Source of the DNA: Sphingomonas psychrolutea
Lineage (GTDB): Bacteria > Pseudomonadota > Alphaproteobacteria > Sphingomonadales > Sphingomonadaceae
Assembly: GCF_014636175.1 (NCBI RefSeq)
Contig: NZ_BMDW01000016.1
Coordinates: 29,044-93,043, forward strand
Length of the DNA: 64,000 nucleotides
Direction of reading: 5' to 3'
Made by a program: the position numbers and the translations under genes. Under the pieces are notes generated by a model, which had not been told where the DNA came from, did not search any database, and saw only the letters and a list, made by a program, of their open reading frames with translations. This document shows, in pieces, positions 1 through 8,545 of the stretch. Within the stretch, counting starts at the first letter, position 1. Each line of letters begins with the position of its first letter.

Positions 1-81
1 CGCCTCGCGCGCCTCGCGCAGTTTTTCGCCGGCGGTCTTGGGAAACAGGGTCGCCTCTTCGGGCGGATTCGGGTCGGTCAT
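1..81 (-). CDS. RodZ-like helix-turn-helix protein, N-terminal fragment (partial)
   Basis: Only the first 27 codons are inside the window; the gene continues past position 1. The ATG is at 79-81 and the peptide begins MTDPNPPEEATLF, followed by GEKLREAREA. That last stretch matches the start of the RodZ-type Xre helix-turn-helix domain, where GxxLRxARE precedes the first recognition helices. RodZ proteins link MreB to the inner membrane and help set cell shape. The gene lies 109 bp downstream of ptsP on the same strand. The family call rests on about ten residues, so another Xre-type protein is possible. Confidence 0.45.
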   Translation of the reverse strand, partial: MTDPNPPEEATLFPKTAGEKLREAREA

Positions 82-190
82 CAGTCTCTCCGACAGGATG
101 GGTGCGGCCCGATCATTGTCCTGTCCTGCCCGCGTGTCTCACAAAGGGACGCCGACAAGTCAACGGCCCGTGGCGTGATCTGCGCTGCGA

Positions 191-2461
191 TCACGCCAGT
201 TCGACATGGTTTTCGCTCGCCCAGGCGCCAAGCGCGCCGCGCATGTCGCGCGGGGGCGCCTTGAGCAGTTCGGCCATATGCGCCGTGAGCGCAGCGCGAT
301 CGAGCGAGCGGAGCATCGCCTTGATCGGTCCGACGGCCGCCGGCGTAATCGACAGCCGTTCGATCCCGAGGCCAATCAACGCCATCGCCTCGAGCGGACG
401 CCCGCCCATTTCGCCGCACACCGTGAGTTGCACCCCCGCCGCACGCGTCGGTTCGACCAGTTTTGCCAGGAACCGCAAGATCGCCGCACTTAGCCAATCG
501 TAGCGCTCGGCGAGCTTCGGATTGGCGCGGTCGGCGGCAAACAGAAATTGCGTCAAATCGTTGGTGCCGACCGACAAGAAGGAAATGTTGGGCAGCAACA
601 GATCGAGCTGTTCGGCGAGCGCGGGAACTTCAAGCATCGCGCCGTAGCGGATTTCGTTCGGCAACTTCTTGCCGCGGCCGATCAGCCAATCGCGCTGCGC
701 TTCGAACAGCGCGCGTGCTTCGTCGAATTCCCACGGCTCGCTCACCATCGGGAACATGACGCTGAGCGTCCGCCCGGCCGCCGCCTCGAGCAAAGCGCGC
801 GCCTGCACCTTCATCAACCCGCCGCGTTCGAGCGCGAGCCGGATCGCGCGCCAGCCCATGGCGGGATTCTCTTCGTCGGCATCCTCTTTGTTGAGATAGG
901 GCAGCGCCTTGTCGCCGCCGATGTCGACCGTGCGAAAGATAACGGGGCGATCCCCCGCGGCATCGAGCACGTCCTTGTAGAGCCGCTGTTGACGCTCACG
1001 CGACGGCAGCGTGGCCGAAACGAGGAACTGGAATTCGGTGCGGAACAGGCCGATTCCGTCCGCGCCAGTCACATCGAGCGCCGACACGTCATCGCGAAGT
1101 CCTGCATTGACCATCACCGTGACGCGGTGACCGTCCAGCGTCACCGGTGCCACGCTCTTGAGCGCAGCGAACACCGCCTTGCGTTTCTGGCGAAGGTCGA
1201 GCGCGGTTTCGAACGCTTCCTCCATCGCGGTCGAGGGCCGCGCAAAGACATTGCCCGCGGTCACGTCGAGCAGCAACAGATCGCCCTCGCCGATCAGCCG
1301 CCGCACATCGCGCACCCGCCCTAGCACCGGCACCCCCATCGCCCGCGCGACGATCGTCACATGCGCGGTGAGCGAGCCTTCCTCGAGCAGCACGCCCTTC
1401 AGCCGCCGCCGATCATATTCGAGCAGCTCGGCCGGCCCGAGATTGCGCGCGATCAGGATCGTGTCCTGGCGCAAGCCCATTTGCGCCGCGGTGCCCATCT
1501 GGCCCGAGACCGTGCGCAGCAGCCGGTTCGAAAGATCCTCGAGATCGTGCATCCGGTCGGCAAGCAACGGATCGTCGATTTGCCGCATCCGCATCCGCGT
1601 GCGCTGCTGCACGCGCTCGATCGCCGCCTCGGCGGTCAAGCCGCTGTCGATCGCCTCGTTGATGCGGCGGCTCCAGCCCTCATCATAGGCGAACATCTTG
1701 TAGGTTTCGAGCACCTCTTCATGCTCGCCACCGACACCGAATTCGGCTTGCGCGGCGATCCGCTCGATCTGCTCGCGCATCTTGTCGAACGCGGCATAGA
1801 CGCGGTGGCGCTCGGCCTCGGTATCCTCGGCCACGGTATGTTCGACATGCACGCGCGGCTGGTGGAACACGGCATAACCGCTCGCCATCCCCTCGACGAG
1901 CTTCAGCCCGGCGATGCGCATCGGTGCGGTCGATTGCGGGCGCACGGTCGCGGCGCCGGTCGCATCGACCAGTTCGGCATTGGCGATCAATTCGCTCAGC
2001 ACCATCGCAACGGTCTGCAGCGCCTCGATCTCGACATCGTCATATTTGCGGCTTTCGACATGCTGGACGCACAGCACGCCGACCGCTTGCTCGCGCCGGA
2101 TGATCGGCACCCCGGCAAAGCTGTGGAAACGGTCCTCTCCGGTTTCGGGCTTATAGGCGAAATCGGGATGCGACGCGGCTTCGTCGAGGTTGAGCGTCTC
2201 GACTTGCGCGGCGATCGTACCGACCAAGCCCTCGCCCAACGCGAGCTTGGTGACGTGGACCGCCTCCTGCGCGAGGCCGCGCGTCGCGTAGAGTTCAAGC
2301 ACGCCTTCGCGCAGCAAATAGATCGAGCAGACCTCGCTCGCCATCGCTTCGCCGACGATGCCGACAACGGCGTTGAGCTTGGCTTGCGGCGCTGTGCGCG
2401 ACGCCATCACATCGTGAAGACGGCGCAGGATTTCTCGGGCGGAGGCAGCGGCGGAGGGCAT
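191..2461 (-). CDS. ptsP: Phosphoenolpyruvate-protein phosphotransferase, nitrogen-PTS enzyme I (EI-Ntr)
   Basis: This is the first enzyme of the nitrogen-type phosphotransferase system. It takes phosphate from PEP and passes it to NPr. The 756-residue protein has an N-terminal GAF domain (about residues 10-150) and the enzyme I N-terminal domain. The swivelling domain carries the phospho-acceptor His near residue 366 in GSLTAHVTIVARA. The C-terminal PEP-binding barrel shows GLFRTEFQFL, DIGGDKALPYL, GTNDLTQFLFA and the catalytic Cys in VCGEMGG near residue 681. The GAF domain separates EI-Ntr from sugar-PTS enzyme I. The frame is open 27 codons further upstream, but MPSAAASAREIL at 2461 fits the family start better. 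No NPr or EIIA-Ntr gene is in view. Confidence 0.95.
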   Translation of the reverse strand: MPSAAASAREILRRLHDVMASRTAPQAKLNAVVGIVGEAMASEVCSIYLLREGVLELYATRGLAQEAVHVTKLALGEGLVGTIAAQVETLNLDEAASHPDFAYKPETGEDRFHSFAGVPIIRREQAVGVLCVQHVESRKYDDVEIEALQTVAMVLSELIANAELVDATGAATVRPQSTAPMRIAGLKLVEGMASGYAVFHQPRVHVEHTVAEDTEAERHRVYAAFDKMREQIERIAAQAEFGVGGEHEEVLETYKMFAYDEGWSRRINEAIDSGLTAEAAIERVQQRTRMRMRQIDDPLLADRMHDLEDLSNRLLRTVSGQMGTAAQMGLRQDTILIARNLGPAELLEYDRRRLKGVLLEEGSLTAHVTIVARAMGVPVLGRVRDVRRLIGEGDLLLLDVTAGNVFARPSTAMEEAFETALDLRQKRKAVFAALKSVAPVTLDGHRVTVMVNAGLRDDVSALDVTGADGIGLFRTEFQFLVSATLPSRERQQRLYKDVLDAAGDRPVIFRTVDIGGDKALPYLNKEDADEENPAMGWRAIRLALERGGLMKVQARALLEAAAGRTLSVMFPMVSEPWEFDEARALFEAQRDWLIGRGKKLPNEIRYGAMLEVPALAEQLDLLLPNISFLSVGTNDLTQFLFAADRANPKLAERYDWLSAAILRFLAKLVEPTRAAGVQLTVCGEMGGRPLEAMALIGLGIERLSITPAAVGPIKAMLRSLDRAALTAHMAELLKAPPRDMRGALGAWASENHVELA

Positions 2462-2555
2462 TGCAACGGGGCTAACAGATTGTGGCCGCCCTTGGCTATC
2501 GTGCGACGCACAAGATTTGCTTTGGCCGACCCGTACGATCAAGCCGGGCGCGGCT

Positions 2556-3206
2556 TTAGGCGGTGGCGATCATCCGCTGGAACGCTTCGATGTGCCGAAG
2601 AATTTGCGTGGCATCGCCGCCGAGGGCGTCGAGTTGCTTCAGCCACGCCGCCCGTGCACGGCGCAGCGCACGCGGATTGCGGGCATGCGCCAAGGCCGCC
2701 TTGTACGACAGCATCAAATTGTAATCCGCCGTCGCCAGATCCCAGCGCGTGCAGACCAGCGAACGGCTGGTGGACAAGGCACCGGCGCACCCAAAGCTCT
2801 GGACGCGGGTGGCAGCGCGCGGATCAGAAACGCCGGAATCGGGCTCGTCCGCCGCCGCGAATTCCGGCCGTTCCGGTCGGGGTGCCGCAAAGAGCTTGGT
2901 GAGCCACGCGGCGGCCGAGCGATTACCGGCATCCACGGTTGCGTACGACGCGTCGCCAGTTCCATGAACCGAGGCCGCGACCGCCGCTTGCGCCGGGGCG
3001 GCACGTTCGGTCGACTTCCCATTTGCCAGCGAAGCCACGCCAAAGATCGCAGCGACCCCTGCCAACCCGGCCAATCCCATCGCGAACAGCACTTTCGGCG
3101 AGGCGCGCTGCGGTGTTCGAGCAAGCGGGCAGCGCGCGTCGGAACAGCGCACCAGCGCGGCCCGCTCGGCAGATTTGCTACAAAGGCTGCACCGTTCCGT
3201 CGCCAT
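2556..3206 (-). CDS. Membrane protein with N-terminal Cys cluster and C-terminal LprI-like (DUF1311) domain
   Basis: 216 residues in three parts. The N-terminus has four cysteines in a CxxC...CxxxxC arrangement (C6, C9, C21, C26), which looks like a small zinc-binding knuckle. One hydrophobic segment follows at about 40-62. The C-terminal part (about 135-210) has the pattern FGCAGALSTSRSLVC, a D/Y-rich stretch, then ARAAWLKQLDAL. This resembles the lysozyme-inhibitor LprI/DUF1311 fold, with its paired Cys and terminal xxWLxxRD helix. The topology would put the Cys cluster in the cytoplasm and the LprI-like part in the periplasm. Function is not known. It stands alone between ptsP and ruvB on the same strand. 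Confidence 0.6.
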   Translation of the reverse strand: MATERCSLCSKSAERAALVRCSDARCPLARTPQRASPKVLFAMGLAGLAGVAAIFGVASLANGKSTERAAPAQAAVAASVHGTGDASYATVDAGNRSAAAWLTKLFAAPRPERPEFAAADEPDSGVSDPRAATRVQSFGCAGALSTSRSLVCTRWDLATADYNLMLSYKAALAHARNPRALRRARAAWLKQLDALGGDATQILRHIEAFQRMIATA

Positions 3207-3257
3207 GATATCGGAACGCTAGTGAAACAGTGTTAAACTCGGGTTAGCCGGACATGC

Positions 3258-4277
3258 TCAATCGAACAGCCCGTCCTGGCTGCCGGCGGGCGGATTGAGC
3301 CCGAGATGTTTCCAGCCACCTGCATTGAGGCAGCGCCCGCGCGCGGTGCGCGCAATCAGCCCTAATTGGATGAGATAGGGTTCGATCACTTCCTCGACCG
3401 TGTCGCGTGGTTCGCTAAGGCCGGCCGCGAGCGTTTCCACCCCAACCGGGCCGCCGCGATAAATGTCGGCAATCATCATCAGATACCGCCGGTCCATCGC
3501 GTCGAGGCCGAGGCCATCGACTTCGAGCCGGTTGAGCGCCGAATCGGCGGCATGGGCATCGACTTGGGTCTGTCCGGCGGCATGCGCGAAATCGCGCACC
3601 CGGCGGAGCAAGCGCCCGGCGATACGGGGCGTGCCGCGGCTACGGCGCGCAACTTCGGTGGCACCCTCGGGCGAGATGGCGAGGCCGAGCAGCCCGGCGG
3701 CACGCGTCACCACACTGGTCAGTTCCTCGACCGTGTAGAAGGTCAGTCGCACCGGGATGCCGAAGCGATCGCGTAAGGGCGTGGTCAGCAACCCTTGTCG
3801 GGTCGTCGCGCCGACGAGCGTGAAGCGCGGCAAATCGATCCGCACCGAGCGTGCCGACGGCCCCTCGCCGATCATCAGATCGAGCGCGCGATCCTCCATC
3901 GCCGGGTAAAGCACTTCTTCCACGGCGGGTTGCAGGCGGTGAATCTCGTCGATGAAGAGGACATCGCCGTCCTCGAGATTGGTGAGCAGCGCCGCGAGAT
4001 CGCCCGACTTGGCGATGACCGGCCCCGACGTCGCGCGGAACCCCACCCCCATCTCGCGCGCAACGATCTGCGCGAGCGTCGTCTTGCCGAGCCCTGGCGG
4101 GCCGAAGAACAGGACATGATCGAGCGCATCGCCGCGTGCCTTGGCGGCGGCGATGAAGATGCGGAGGTTTTCGCGTGCCGCCTTCTGCCCGACGAAATCG
4201 TCGAGCGACTTCGGGCGCAGCGCCGCGTCGACATCCTCGGGCGTGCGGGATGCGGTGAGGAGGGGGTTGTCGGTCAT
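3258..4277 (-). CDS. ruvB: Holliday junction branch migration ATPase RuvB
   Basis: Hexameric AAA+ motor that drives Holliday-junction branch migration with RuvA. The 339-residue protein shows the RuvB start region [12 protein letters not shown], Walker A GPPGLGKT (about 60-67), Walker B FIDEIHRL, sensor region GATTRQGLL and the C-terminal winged helix with a final GLF. A GTG lies three codons upstream (4286). The ATG at 4277 is preferred because it overlaps the preceding stop in an ATGA junction (4274-4277), implying translational coupling. The unusual point is its neighbour: ruvB is separated from ruvA by hicBA and an unknown gene. Confidence 0.96.
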   Translation of the reverse strand: MTDNPLLTASRTPEDVDAALRPKSLDDFVGQKAARENLRIFIAAAKARGDALDHVLFFGPPGLGKTTLAQIVAREMGVGFRATSGPVIAKSGDLAALLTNLEDGDVLFIDEIHRLQPAVEEVLYPAMEDRALDLMIGEGPSARSVRIDLPRFTLVGATTRQGLLTTPLRDRFGIPVRLTFYTVEELTSVVTRAAGLLGLAISPEGATEVARRSRGTPRIAGRLLRRVRDFAHAAGQTQVDAHAADSALNRLEVDGLGLDAMDRRYLMMIADIYRGGPVGVETLAAGLSEPRDTVEEVIEPYLIQLGLIARTARGRCLNAGGWKHLGLNPPAGSQDGLFD

Positions 4278-4627
4278 GCCCGCCACGCGCCCTCAATGAA
4301 GGCTGGGCGAAAGACCCGGGTGTCCCGTTCCTTGGGCTGAAGCGTCAGGACCACCGATTCTGGCCTGTTCCACCGCCGCGACATGACGAATTTGGCAAAC
4401 TCGTCCTCCGACATATAATTCACGCCTGCGAGCCGGCACTCGTACTGTGGATGTTTGCTGCCACCTGCGTGGTCGGCGACCTCGACCAGGCTCGCGCCGT
4501 GGTGATGCTTGCTCAACCATTGCTGGATTTCGGCTATAGGGTCGCTGACAATCAGAGCTTTTTCATCCGCGAAACCAACGACCGCCGGGGAACGAGCGAT
4601 TAGGGCAACCCCAGTAACTTTGCTCAC
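4274..4627 (-). CDS. Uncharacterised 117-residue protein inside the ruv operon
   Basis: I do not recognise this family. The protein is soluble-looking, with no signal peptide or membrane segment. It contains [16 protein letters not shown] and [18 protein letters not shown]. The start is GTG at 4625-4627, overlapping the hicA stop by four bases (GTGA). Its own stop overlaps the ruvB ATG by four bases (ATGA), so translation of hicA, this gene and ruvB should be coupled. Base composition is less GC-biased than in ruvA or ruvB. Position suggests it arrived with hicBA as one cargo. It could be a third component of the toxin-antitoxin module or an unrelated passenger; the sequence does not decide. 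Confidence 0.7.
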   Translation of the reverse strand: MSKVTGVALIARSPAVVGFADEKALIVSDPIAEIQQWLSKHHHGASLVEVADHAGGSKHPQYECRLAGVNYMSEDEFAKFVMSRRWNRPESVVLTLQPKERDTRVFRPAFIEGAWRA

Positions 4628-4842
4628 TTCATCGCATCCAGCAGCTCGTCCACGGTGATATCTGCCTGATCGAGCATACCCGATAAAGTCCCAAGCTTAA
4701 GTTCGCGGCGTTCCGGCACGATACAGGTCAGCGATCCGCGTTTGAGAACGATGTGGCTCCCCTTTTGGCGGACTCGCACGAAACCAAGCCGTTCCAACGC
4801 CCGTATGGCCTCGCGACTGCTAAGCCGCGGCAGCCGACGCAT
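4624..4842 (-). CDS. hicA: HicA-type mRNA interferase toxin
   Basis: 72 residues, typical for HicA/YcfA. It has the double-stranded-RNA-binding-like fold signature: SSREAIRALERLGFVRVRQKGSH with the catalytic His in GSHIVLKRG (about residues 27-35), then VPERRELKLGTLSGMLDQADI. HicA toxins cleave mRNA and are neutralised by HicB. The start overlaps the end of hicB by 23 bases, and the stop overlaps the next gene by four. The order here is antitoxin first, toxin second, and the pair sits inside the ruv operon. Confidence 0.88.
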   Translation of the reverse strand: MRRLPRLSSREAIRALERLGFVRVRQKGSHIVLKRGSLTCIVPERRELKLGTLSGMLDQADITVDELLDAMK

Positions 4843-5041
4843 TGTCGTTCACGGTGATCGTACTCAGAAGAATGTTGCCACGGACTCGCAACGGTGCCTC
4901 TTCGAGATAGAGTTCGACCGCCTCTTTGAGGTTAGCCAGCGCTTCCTCGATCGTTTCCCCATCGGTCGTCGTCATCGTCTCGGGATTGTGAGCGATATAC
5001 CCGCCCTCTTCGGCGGGCGTCAGAACAGCGGATAGTTGCAT
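4820..5041 (-). CDS. hicB: HicB-type antitoxin lacking a DNA-binding domain
   Basis: 73 residues. The partial RNase-H-like HicB fold is clear: MQLSAVLTPAEEGGYIAHNPE, then TTTDGETIEEALANLKEAVELYLE. Longer HicB proteins continue into an Arc/MetJ or HTH domain that represses the operon. This one ends in NDNASAAAA and has none, so autoregulation by DNA binding looks unlikely. Expression would then depend on the ruv promoter. A good Shine-Dalgarno AGGAG lies just upstream of the ATG at 5041. The gene starts 20 bases after the ruvA stop. A longer open frame continues upstream through ruvA, but it is antiparallel-free shadow sequence in the wrong frame of ruvA. Confidence 0.85.
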   Translation of the reverse strand: MQLSAVLTPAEEGGYIAHNPETMTTTDGETIEEALANLKEAVELYLEEAPLRVRGNILLSTITVNDNASAAAA

Positions 5042-5061
5042 GGTCGGCTCCTCATCTCTTG

Positions 5062-5667
5062 TTACCGCGTAACCTTGCGCAGCGCCAGCCGCACCAGCGC
5101 GTCGAGGCTCGCGCCCGCCCCCAGTTCCTCCTCCGCCGCCGCGACCGCGCCGCTGGCTTCGGCGGGACGGAAGCCGAGGTTGAGGAGCGCCGACACCGCA
5201 TCCGCGCTGGCACCGGTCGGGGCAGCCAAAACGCCCGCGCCGCCGATTTCGACCCCGCCGATCTTGTCCTTCAATTCGCGCACGATGCGTTCGGCGAGCT
5301 TCGGCCCGACGCCGTTGGCACGCGCGACCATCGCTTTGTCCTGCGCCGCGATCGCGCGCGCGAGGTCGGCGGGTTCGAGCGCCGAGAGGATCGCCAGCGC
5401 GACGCGTGCGCCGACGCCTTGCACGCCCGTCAACAAACGGAACCAATCGCGTTCGGATGCGCTCGCAAAGCCGACCAGGCGGATGAAATCCTCCGCCACG
5501 AGCATCTCGGTATGCAGCATCACCGCTTCACCGATCGGCCCGATGCTGGCGAGCGTGCGCGACGAGCAGCCGACGAGATAACCGACCCCGCCGACATCGA
5601 TCACGGCGTGGTCGAGCCCGGTTGCGTCAAGCCTGCCTTTGAGATGCGCGATCAACCCAGCCACCAT
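5062..5667 (-). CDS. ruvA: Holliday junction branch migration protein RuvA
   Basis: Tetrameric junction-binding partner of RuvB. The 201-residue protein shows the N-terminal OB-fold ([20 protein letters not shown]), two helix-hairpin-helix motifs ([17 protein letters not shown] at about 75-91 and [16 protein letters not shown] at about 110-125) and a C-terminal RuvB-contact domain. The ATG at 5667 has no clear ribosome binding site. A TTG four codons in, at 5655, would give the usual short N-terminus, so the start is uncertain by four residues. A family A hairpin repeat lies immediately upstream. Confidence 0.95.
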   Translation of the reverse strand: MVAGLIAHLKGRLDATGLDHAVIDVGGVGYLVGCSSRTLASIGPIGEAVMLHTEMLVAEDFIRLVGFASASERDWFRLLTGVQGVGARVALAILSALEPADLARAIAAQDKAMVARANGVGPKLAERIVRELKDKIGGVEIGGAGVLAAPTGASADAVSALLNLGFRPAEASGAVAAAEEELGAGASLDALVRLALRKVTR

Positions 5668-5669
5668 TC

Positions 5670-5763
5670 GTCATGCCGGACTTGTTCCGGCATCCACCGG
5701 GCCGCAAGCGCCGCAGGCATTTCTATGCGGCACGGTGGACCCCGGAACAAGTCCGGGGTGACG
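5670..5763. repeat. Intergenic hairpin repeat, family A copy 1 (between ruvC and ruvA)
   Basis: About 94 bp. Outer arms GTCATGCCGGACTTGTTCCGG and CCGGAACAAGTCCGGGGTGAC are near-complementary, and the inner part contains CCACCGGGC and GCACGGTGG. A second copy lies at 17388-17480 with the same inner words. It fills the whole spacer between ruvC and ruvA, so it would be transcribed as a large hairpin within the ruv mRNA. Confidence 0.85.
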
Positions 5764-5770
5764 GCGGTGC

Positions 5771-6256
5771 TCACCGAAGCGCGCGCGCGCTCGCCAGATG
5801 GTGCGCGTGGCAGATCGCTACGGCGAGCGCATCGGCGGCATCGGGACCGTCGATCTTCACGCCGGGCAGAAGGCGCGACACCATCGCATGGACCTGCGCT
5901 TTCTCAGCGTTGCCGGTGCCGACCACCGCCTTCTTGACCAATCGCGCAGCATATTCGCCGACCTCAAGCCCCGTGCGCGCCGCCGCGCACAGCACGACGC
6001 CGCGCGCTTGCCCGAGCTTGAGCGTCGATTGCGGGTTGGCGTTGACGAACACTTCCTCGACCGCGCACGCATCGGGCGCGTGATCGATCAGCAGCGCGGA
6101 CAACATCGCGTCGAGATGCGCGAGGCGGCGCGGAAGCGGGGCGGCGGTGTCGGTCTTGAGCTTGCCGTTGGCGACGTGGCTCAGGCGGTTACCCTCGGCA
6201 CGGATCAGGCCCCAGCCGGTGGTGCCGAGGCCGGGATCTAGGCCGAGGATCAGCAT
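5771..6256 (-). CDS. ruvC: Crossover junction endodeoxyribonuclease RuvC
   Basis: Dimeric resolvase that nicks Holliday junctions. 161 residues from ATG at 6256; a TTG two codons upstream also keeps the frame open, but [14 protein letters not shown] is the family start. The catalytic acids are visible: Asp7 in GLDPG, Glu in CAVEEVFVN (about 66) and the Asp pair in [15 protein letters not shown] near residue 140. It is first gene of the ruvC-ruvA-(hicB-hicA-orf)-ruvB unit. A family D repeat separates it from yebC. Confidence 0.95.
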   Translation of the reverse strand: MLILGLDPGLGTTGWGLIRAEGNRLSHVANGKLKTDTAAPLPRRLAHLDAMLSALLIDHAPDACAVEEVFVNANPQSTLKLGQARGVVLCAAARTGLEVGEYAARLVKKAVVGTGNAEKAQVHAMVSRLLPGVKIDGPDAADALAVAICHAHHLASARALR

Positions 6257-6262
6257 TCGCAA

Positions 6263-6395
6263 ACTCCCTCTCCCTGCGGGAGAGGGAAGGAGAAGCGCAG
6301 CGACGGAAGGGTGAGGGCAGAGCGCGCGAGGGTGCTGCCCTCACCCTCCCATGCTGCGCATGGGCCCCTCCCTCTCCCAAAGGGAGAGGGGATTG
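6263..6395. repeat. Intergenic hairpin repeat, family D copy 1 (between yebC and ruvC)
   Basis: Contains paired CTCCCTCTCC / GGGAGAGGG arms at both ends and, between them, the module AGCGCAGCGACGGAAGG followed by GTGAGGG. The same module reappears at about 14225-14250. The element occupies essentially the entire spacer. Confidence 0.8.
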
Positions 6396-6398
6396 GAC

Positions 6399-7142
6399 TC
6401 ACCCCAATTTCTCGAGGATCGCATCGGGCACGTCGTAATTGCCCCACACGGTCTGCACATCGTCATCATCGTCGAGCGCGTCGATCAGCTTGAACAGCGT
6501 GATCGCATCCTCTTCGCCGACTTCGACCATCGTTTGCGGGCGCCAGGCAAGCTTGGCGCCTTCGGGTTCACCGAGCACGGGCGTGAGCGCGGTGACGACT
6601 TCGTGGAGTTGGTCATTCGCGGTCCAGATTTCGTGACCGTCTTCGCTCGACGAGACGTCCTCGGCCCCAGCCTCGAGTGATGCCTCGAACACCTTCTCCG
6701 CATCACCCGCACTCACGGGATAGTTGATCAGGCCCATCCGGTCGAAGGCATGGCTCACCGCGCCCGACGCGCCCATATTGCCGCCGTTGCGCGTCATCGC
6801 GATGCGGACGTTGGTGGCGGTGCGGTTGCGATTGTCGCTAAGCGCCTCGATGATCAGCGAAACGCCGCCGGGGCCGAAGCCTTCATAGCGGATTTCCTCG
6901 TAATTCTCGGTGTCGCCCTTCGACGCCTTGTCGACCGCGCGCTGGATGTTGTCCTTGGGCATCGACTGCGCCTTGGCGGCGTTGATCGCCATGCGCAGGC
7001 GCGGGTTCATGTCGGGATCGGGCAAGCCCATCTTCGCCGCGACGGTGATTTCGCGGCTGAGCTTGGAGAACATGCCCGAGCGCTTCTTATCCTGCGCGCC
7101 CTTGCGGTACATGATGTTCTTATATTTGGAATGGCCTGCCAT
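6399..7142 (-). CDS. YebC/PmpR family transcriptional regulator or translation factor
   Basis: 247 residues, the normal family length. It starts with the invariant [21 protein letters not shown] and contains [57 protein letters not shown] and a C-terminal acidic [16 protein letters not shown]. Members are reported as DNA-binding regulators (PmpR) and more recently as factors that relieve ribosome stalling; the sequence does not distinguish these. Its place upstream of ruvC is a widely conserved neighbourhood. It is divergent from the HEPN-like gene at 7236. Confidence 0.93.
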   Translation of the reverse strand: MAGHSKYKNIMYRKGAQDKKRSGMFSKLSREITVAAKMGLPDPDMNPRLRMAINAAKAQSMPKDNIQRAVDKASKGDTENYEEIRYEGFGPGGVSLIIEALSDNRNRTATNVRIAMTRNGGNMGASGAVSHAFDRMGLINYPVSAGDAEKVFEASLEAGAEDVSSSEDGHEIWTANDQLHEVVTALTPVLGEPEGAKLAWRPQTMVEVGEEDAITLFKLIDALDDDDDVQTVWGNYDVPDAILEKLG

Positions 7143-7235
7143 TTAGTCCTCGATCGCGAAAGTCGCGCTTTACGCGGTCACCGTTCAGTACCGCAACCCC
7201 TTGCCAGCCGCCGCAATCGGCGGTGAGATGGTATT

Positions 7236-7865
7236 ATGCCGAATGAAAGTGAGCGCAATCGAGCGATACACCTCATCAGGATTCTGATCGGGGATGTCAT
7301 TGCAGCCCGCGAGCGCCTCAACATGGCCGACACGCAGACAGCCCGCCGAGACGTTGTTCGCGCAAGCCTGGCCGCGATAGAAGGTGAGGTATGGCTCGCA
7401 CGCGACCACGTCAGGGATACTCTACGGGGTTTTGACGAGCTGTCGCCTTTGGCGAATCTCGCATTAAGTGAGCAGGCTTATGTGGTGACGGAAAACGGCA
7501 AGCTGCTTGAGCAGACACGAAGTGTGCCGCTACCGACCGCGGTCAGATTGGTCGTCGCCCAGACCCAAATTATCTGTCCTGAGCTTGCTGTGGATTTTGC
7601 TGGTACCGGCTGGTCGAACTTCCGGCGCGCCGTTTCAATCCGCAACCGTATCACGCACCCTCGACCGGAAAACGACCTGAACGTCAGCGACGAAGAGTTG
7701 CACGCAGTAGCCTCCGGCCTTTCCTGGCTAGCAGCGACAATCGAATACATTATGGCTAGTACCAATCTGGCTCTGATCGACGCACGAACGTTTCTAGATC
7801 AACTCCTCGCGGGTAACGCGGACGCGCTCGAAAAATACCAGTCCGAACTCGAGCGCGGCGCCTAA
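7236..7865 (+). CDS. Uncharacterised protein with a HEPN-like R-x4-H motif
   Basis: 209 residues, alpha-helical by composition, with no signal peptide or membrane segment. I do not recognise the family. Residues about 136-141 read RNRITH in VSIRNRITHPRPEND. This matches the R-x4-6-H signature of HEPN domains, many of which are RNases in toxin or phage-defence systems. A long helical region precedes the motif, and a final helical pair follows it, as in HEPN folds. Base use is visibly less GC-rich than in flanking genes, suggesting transfer. It is divergent from yebC and ends 2 bp from the convergent gapR stop. No partner gene is adjacent. Confidence 0.7.
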   Translation: MPNESERNRAIHLIRILIGDVIAARERLNMADTQTARRDVVRASLAAIEGEVWLARDHVRDTLRGFDELSPLANLALSEQAYVVTENGKLLEQTRSVPLPTAVRLVVAQTQIICPELAVDFAGTGWSNFRRAVSIRNRITHPRPENDLNVSDEELHAVASGLSWLAATIEYIMASTNLALIDARTFLDQLLAGNADALEKYQSELERGA

Positions 7866-7867
7866 GG

Positions 7868-8107
7868 CTATTTCATGCCGAGCGCTTGGAGATAGGTCTC
7901 CATCATCATCTCGGCCTCGTCGCGATGATGTTTTTCCATTTTGCGCAGCCGCACGATGGCGCGGATCGTCTTGGTGTCGAAACCGGTCGATTTCGCCTCG
8001 CCGTAAACATCCTTGATGTCGTCGGCGATACCCTTCTTTTCCTCTTCGAGCCGCTCGATCCGTTCGATCAGAAGGCGTAATTGGTCGGCGGCGATAATGT
8101 CGCTCAC
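7868..8107 (-). CDS. gapR: GapR-like nucleoid-associated protein (DUF2312)
   Basis: 79 residues matching the DUF2312/UPF0335 family, whose Caulobacter member GapR binds overtwisted DNA ahead of replication forks. Visible family features are the N-terminal coiled coil [35 protein letters not shown] and the basic [32 protein letters not shown]. The start is GTG at 8105-8107 with GGGGAG seven bases upstream. The stop lies 2 bp from the stop of the convergent HEPN-like gene, with no visible terminator between them. Confidence 0.9.
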   Translation of the reverse strand: MSDIIAADQLRLLIERIERLEEEKKGIADDIKDVYGEAKSTGFDTKTIRAIVRLRKMEKHHRDEAEMMMETYLQALGMK

Positions 8108-8169
8108 GGTAATGCTCCCCGCATGGAATCAGTGAAAGGCGGGCGCTTTAGGGCAGCGAACGCCTGGCG

Positions 8170-8475
8170 TCACGCATTCTTCGCAACGCTCTCCGCCATG
8201 CGCTGAAGTTGCTCAGGGCTCGCCTCGGCTTGGTGCTCGGCCTTCCACTGCGCATAGGGCATGCCGTAGACGACCGCGCGCGCGGCGTCCTTCGACAGCG
8301 TACCATCCGCCTCCTGCACCCAGTCCGACAGACAGTTGCGGCAGAAACCGGCCAGCCCCATCAGATCGACATTCTGCGCATCGTCGCGGTGGCGCAAATG
8401 CCGTACCAGCCGCCGGAACGCCGCCGCCGCGACCGCATCGTCAAGGCTGTCAAGGTCTTTGGCCAAATCGGTCAT
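8170..8475 (-). CDS. DUF1244 domain protein
   Basis: 101 residues. The hallmark of the family is present: VDLMGLAGFCRNCLSDWVQEA (with a CxxC) followed by VVYGMPYAQWKAEHQAEAS. The protein is small and probably cytosolic. The family has no established function; the CxxC could bind a metal. It sits upstream of gapR on the same strand with 62 bp between, and 70 bp from the divergent pyruvate kinase. Confidence 0.85.
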   Translation of the reverse strand: MTDLAKDLDSLDDAVAAAAFRRLVRHLRHRDDAQNVDLMGLAGFCRNCLSDWVQEADGTLSKDAARAVVYGMPYAQWKAEHQAEASPEQLQRMAESVAKNA

Positions 8476-8545
8476 GTCATCGCTCCGCAGTTGATCGCGC
8501 GGAGATAGGGGTTAGAGGCAGGCGGGCACAAGCCAGGACCTCCCC

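Noticed and set aside
1361..2902. 513-codon plus-strand frame opposite ptsP
   Set aside because: It runs across ptsP and the next gene in antisense, with no recognisable protein. Shadow.
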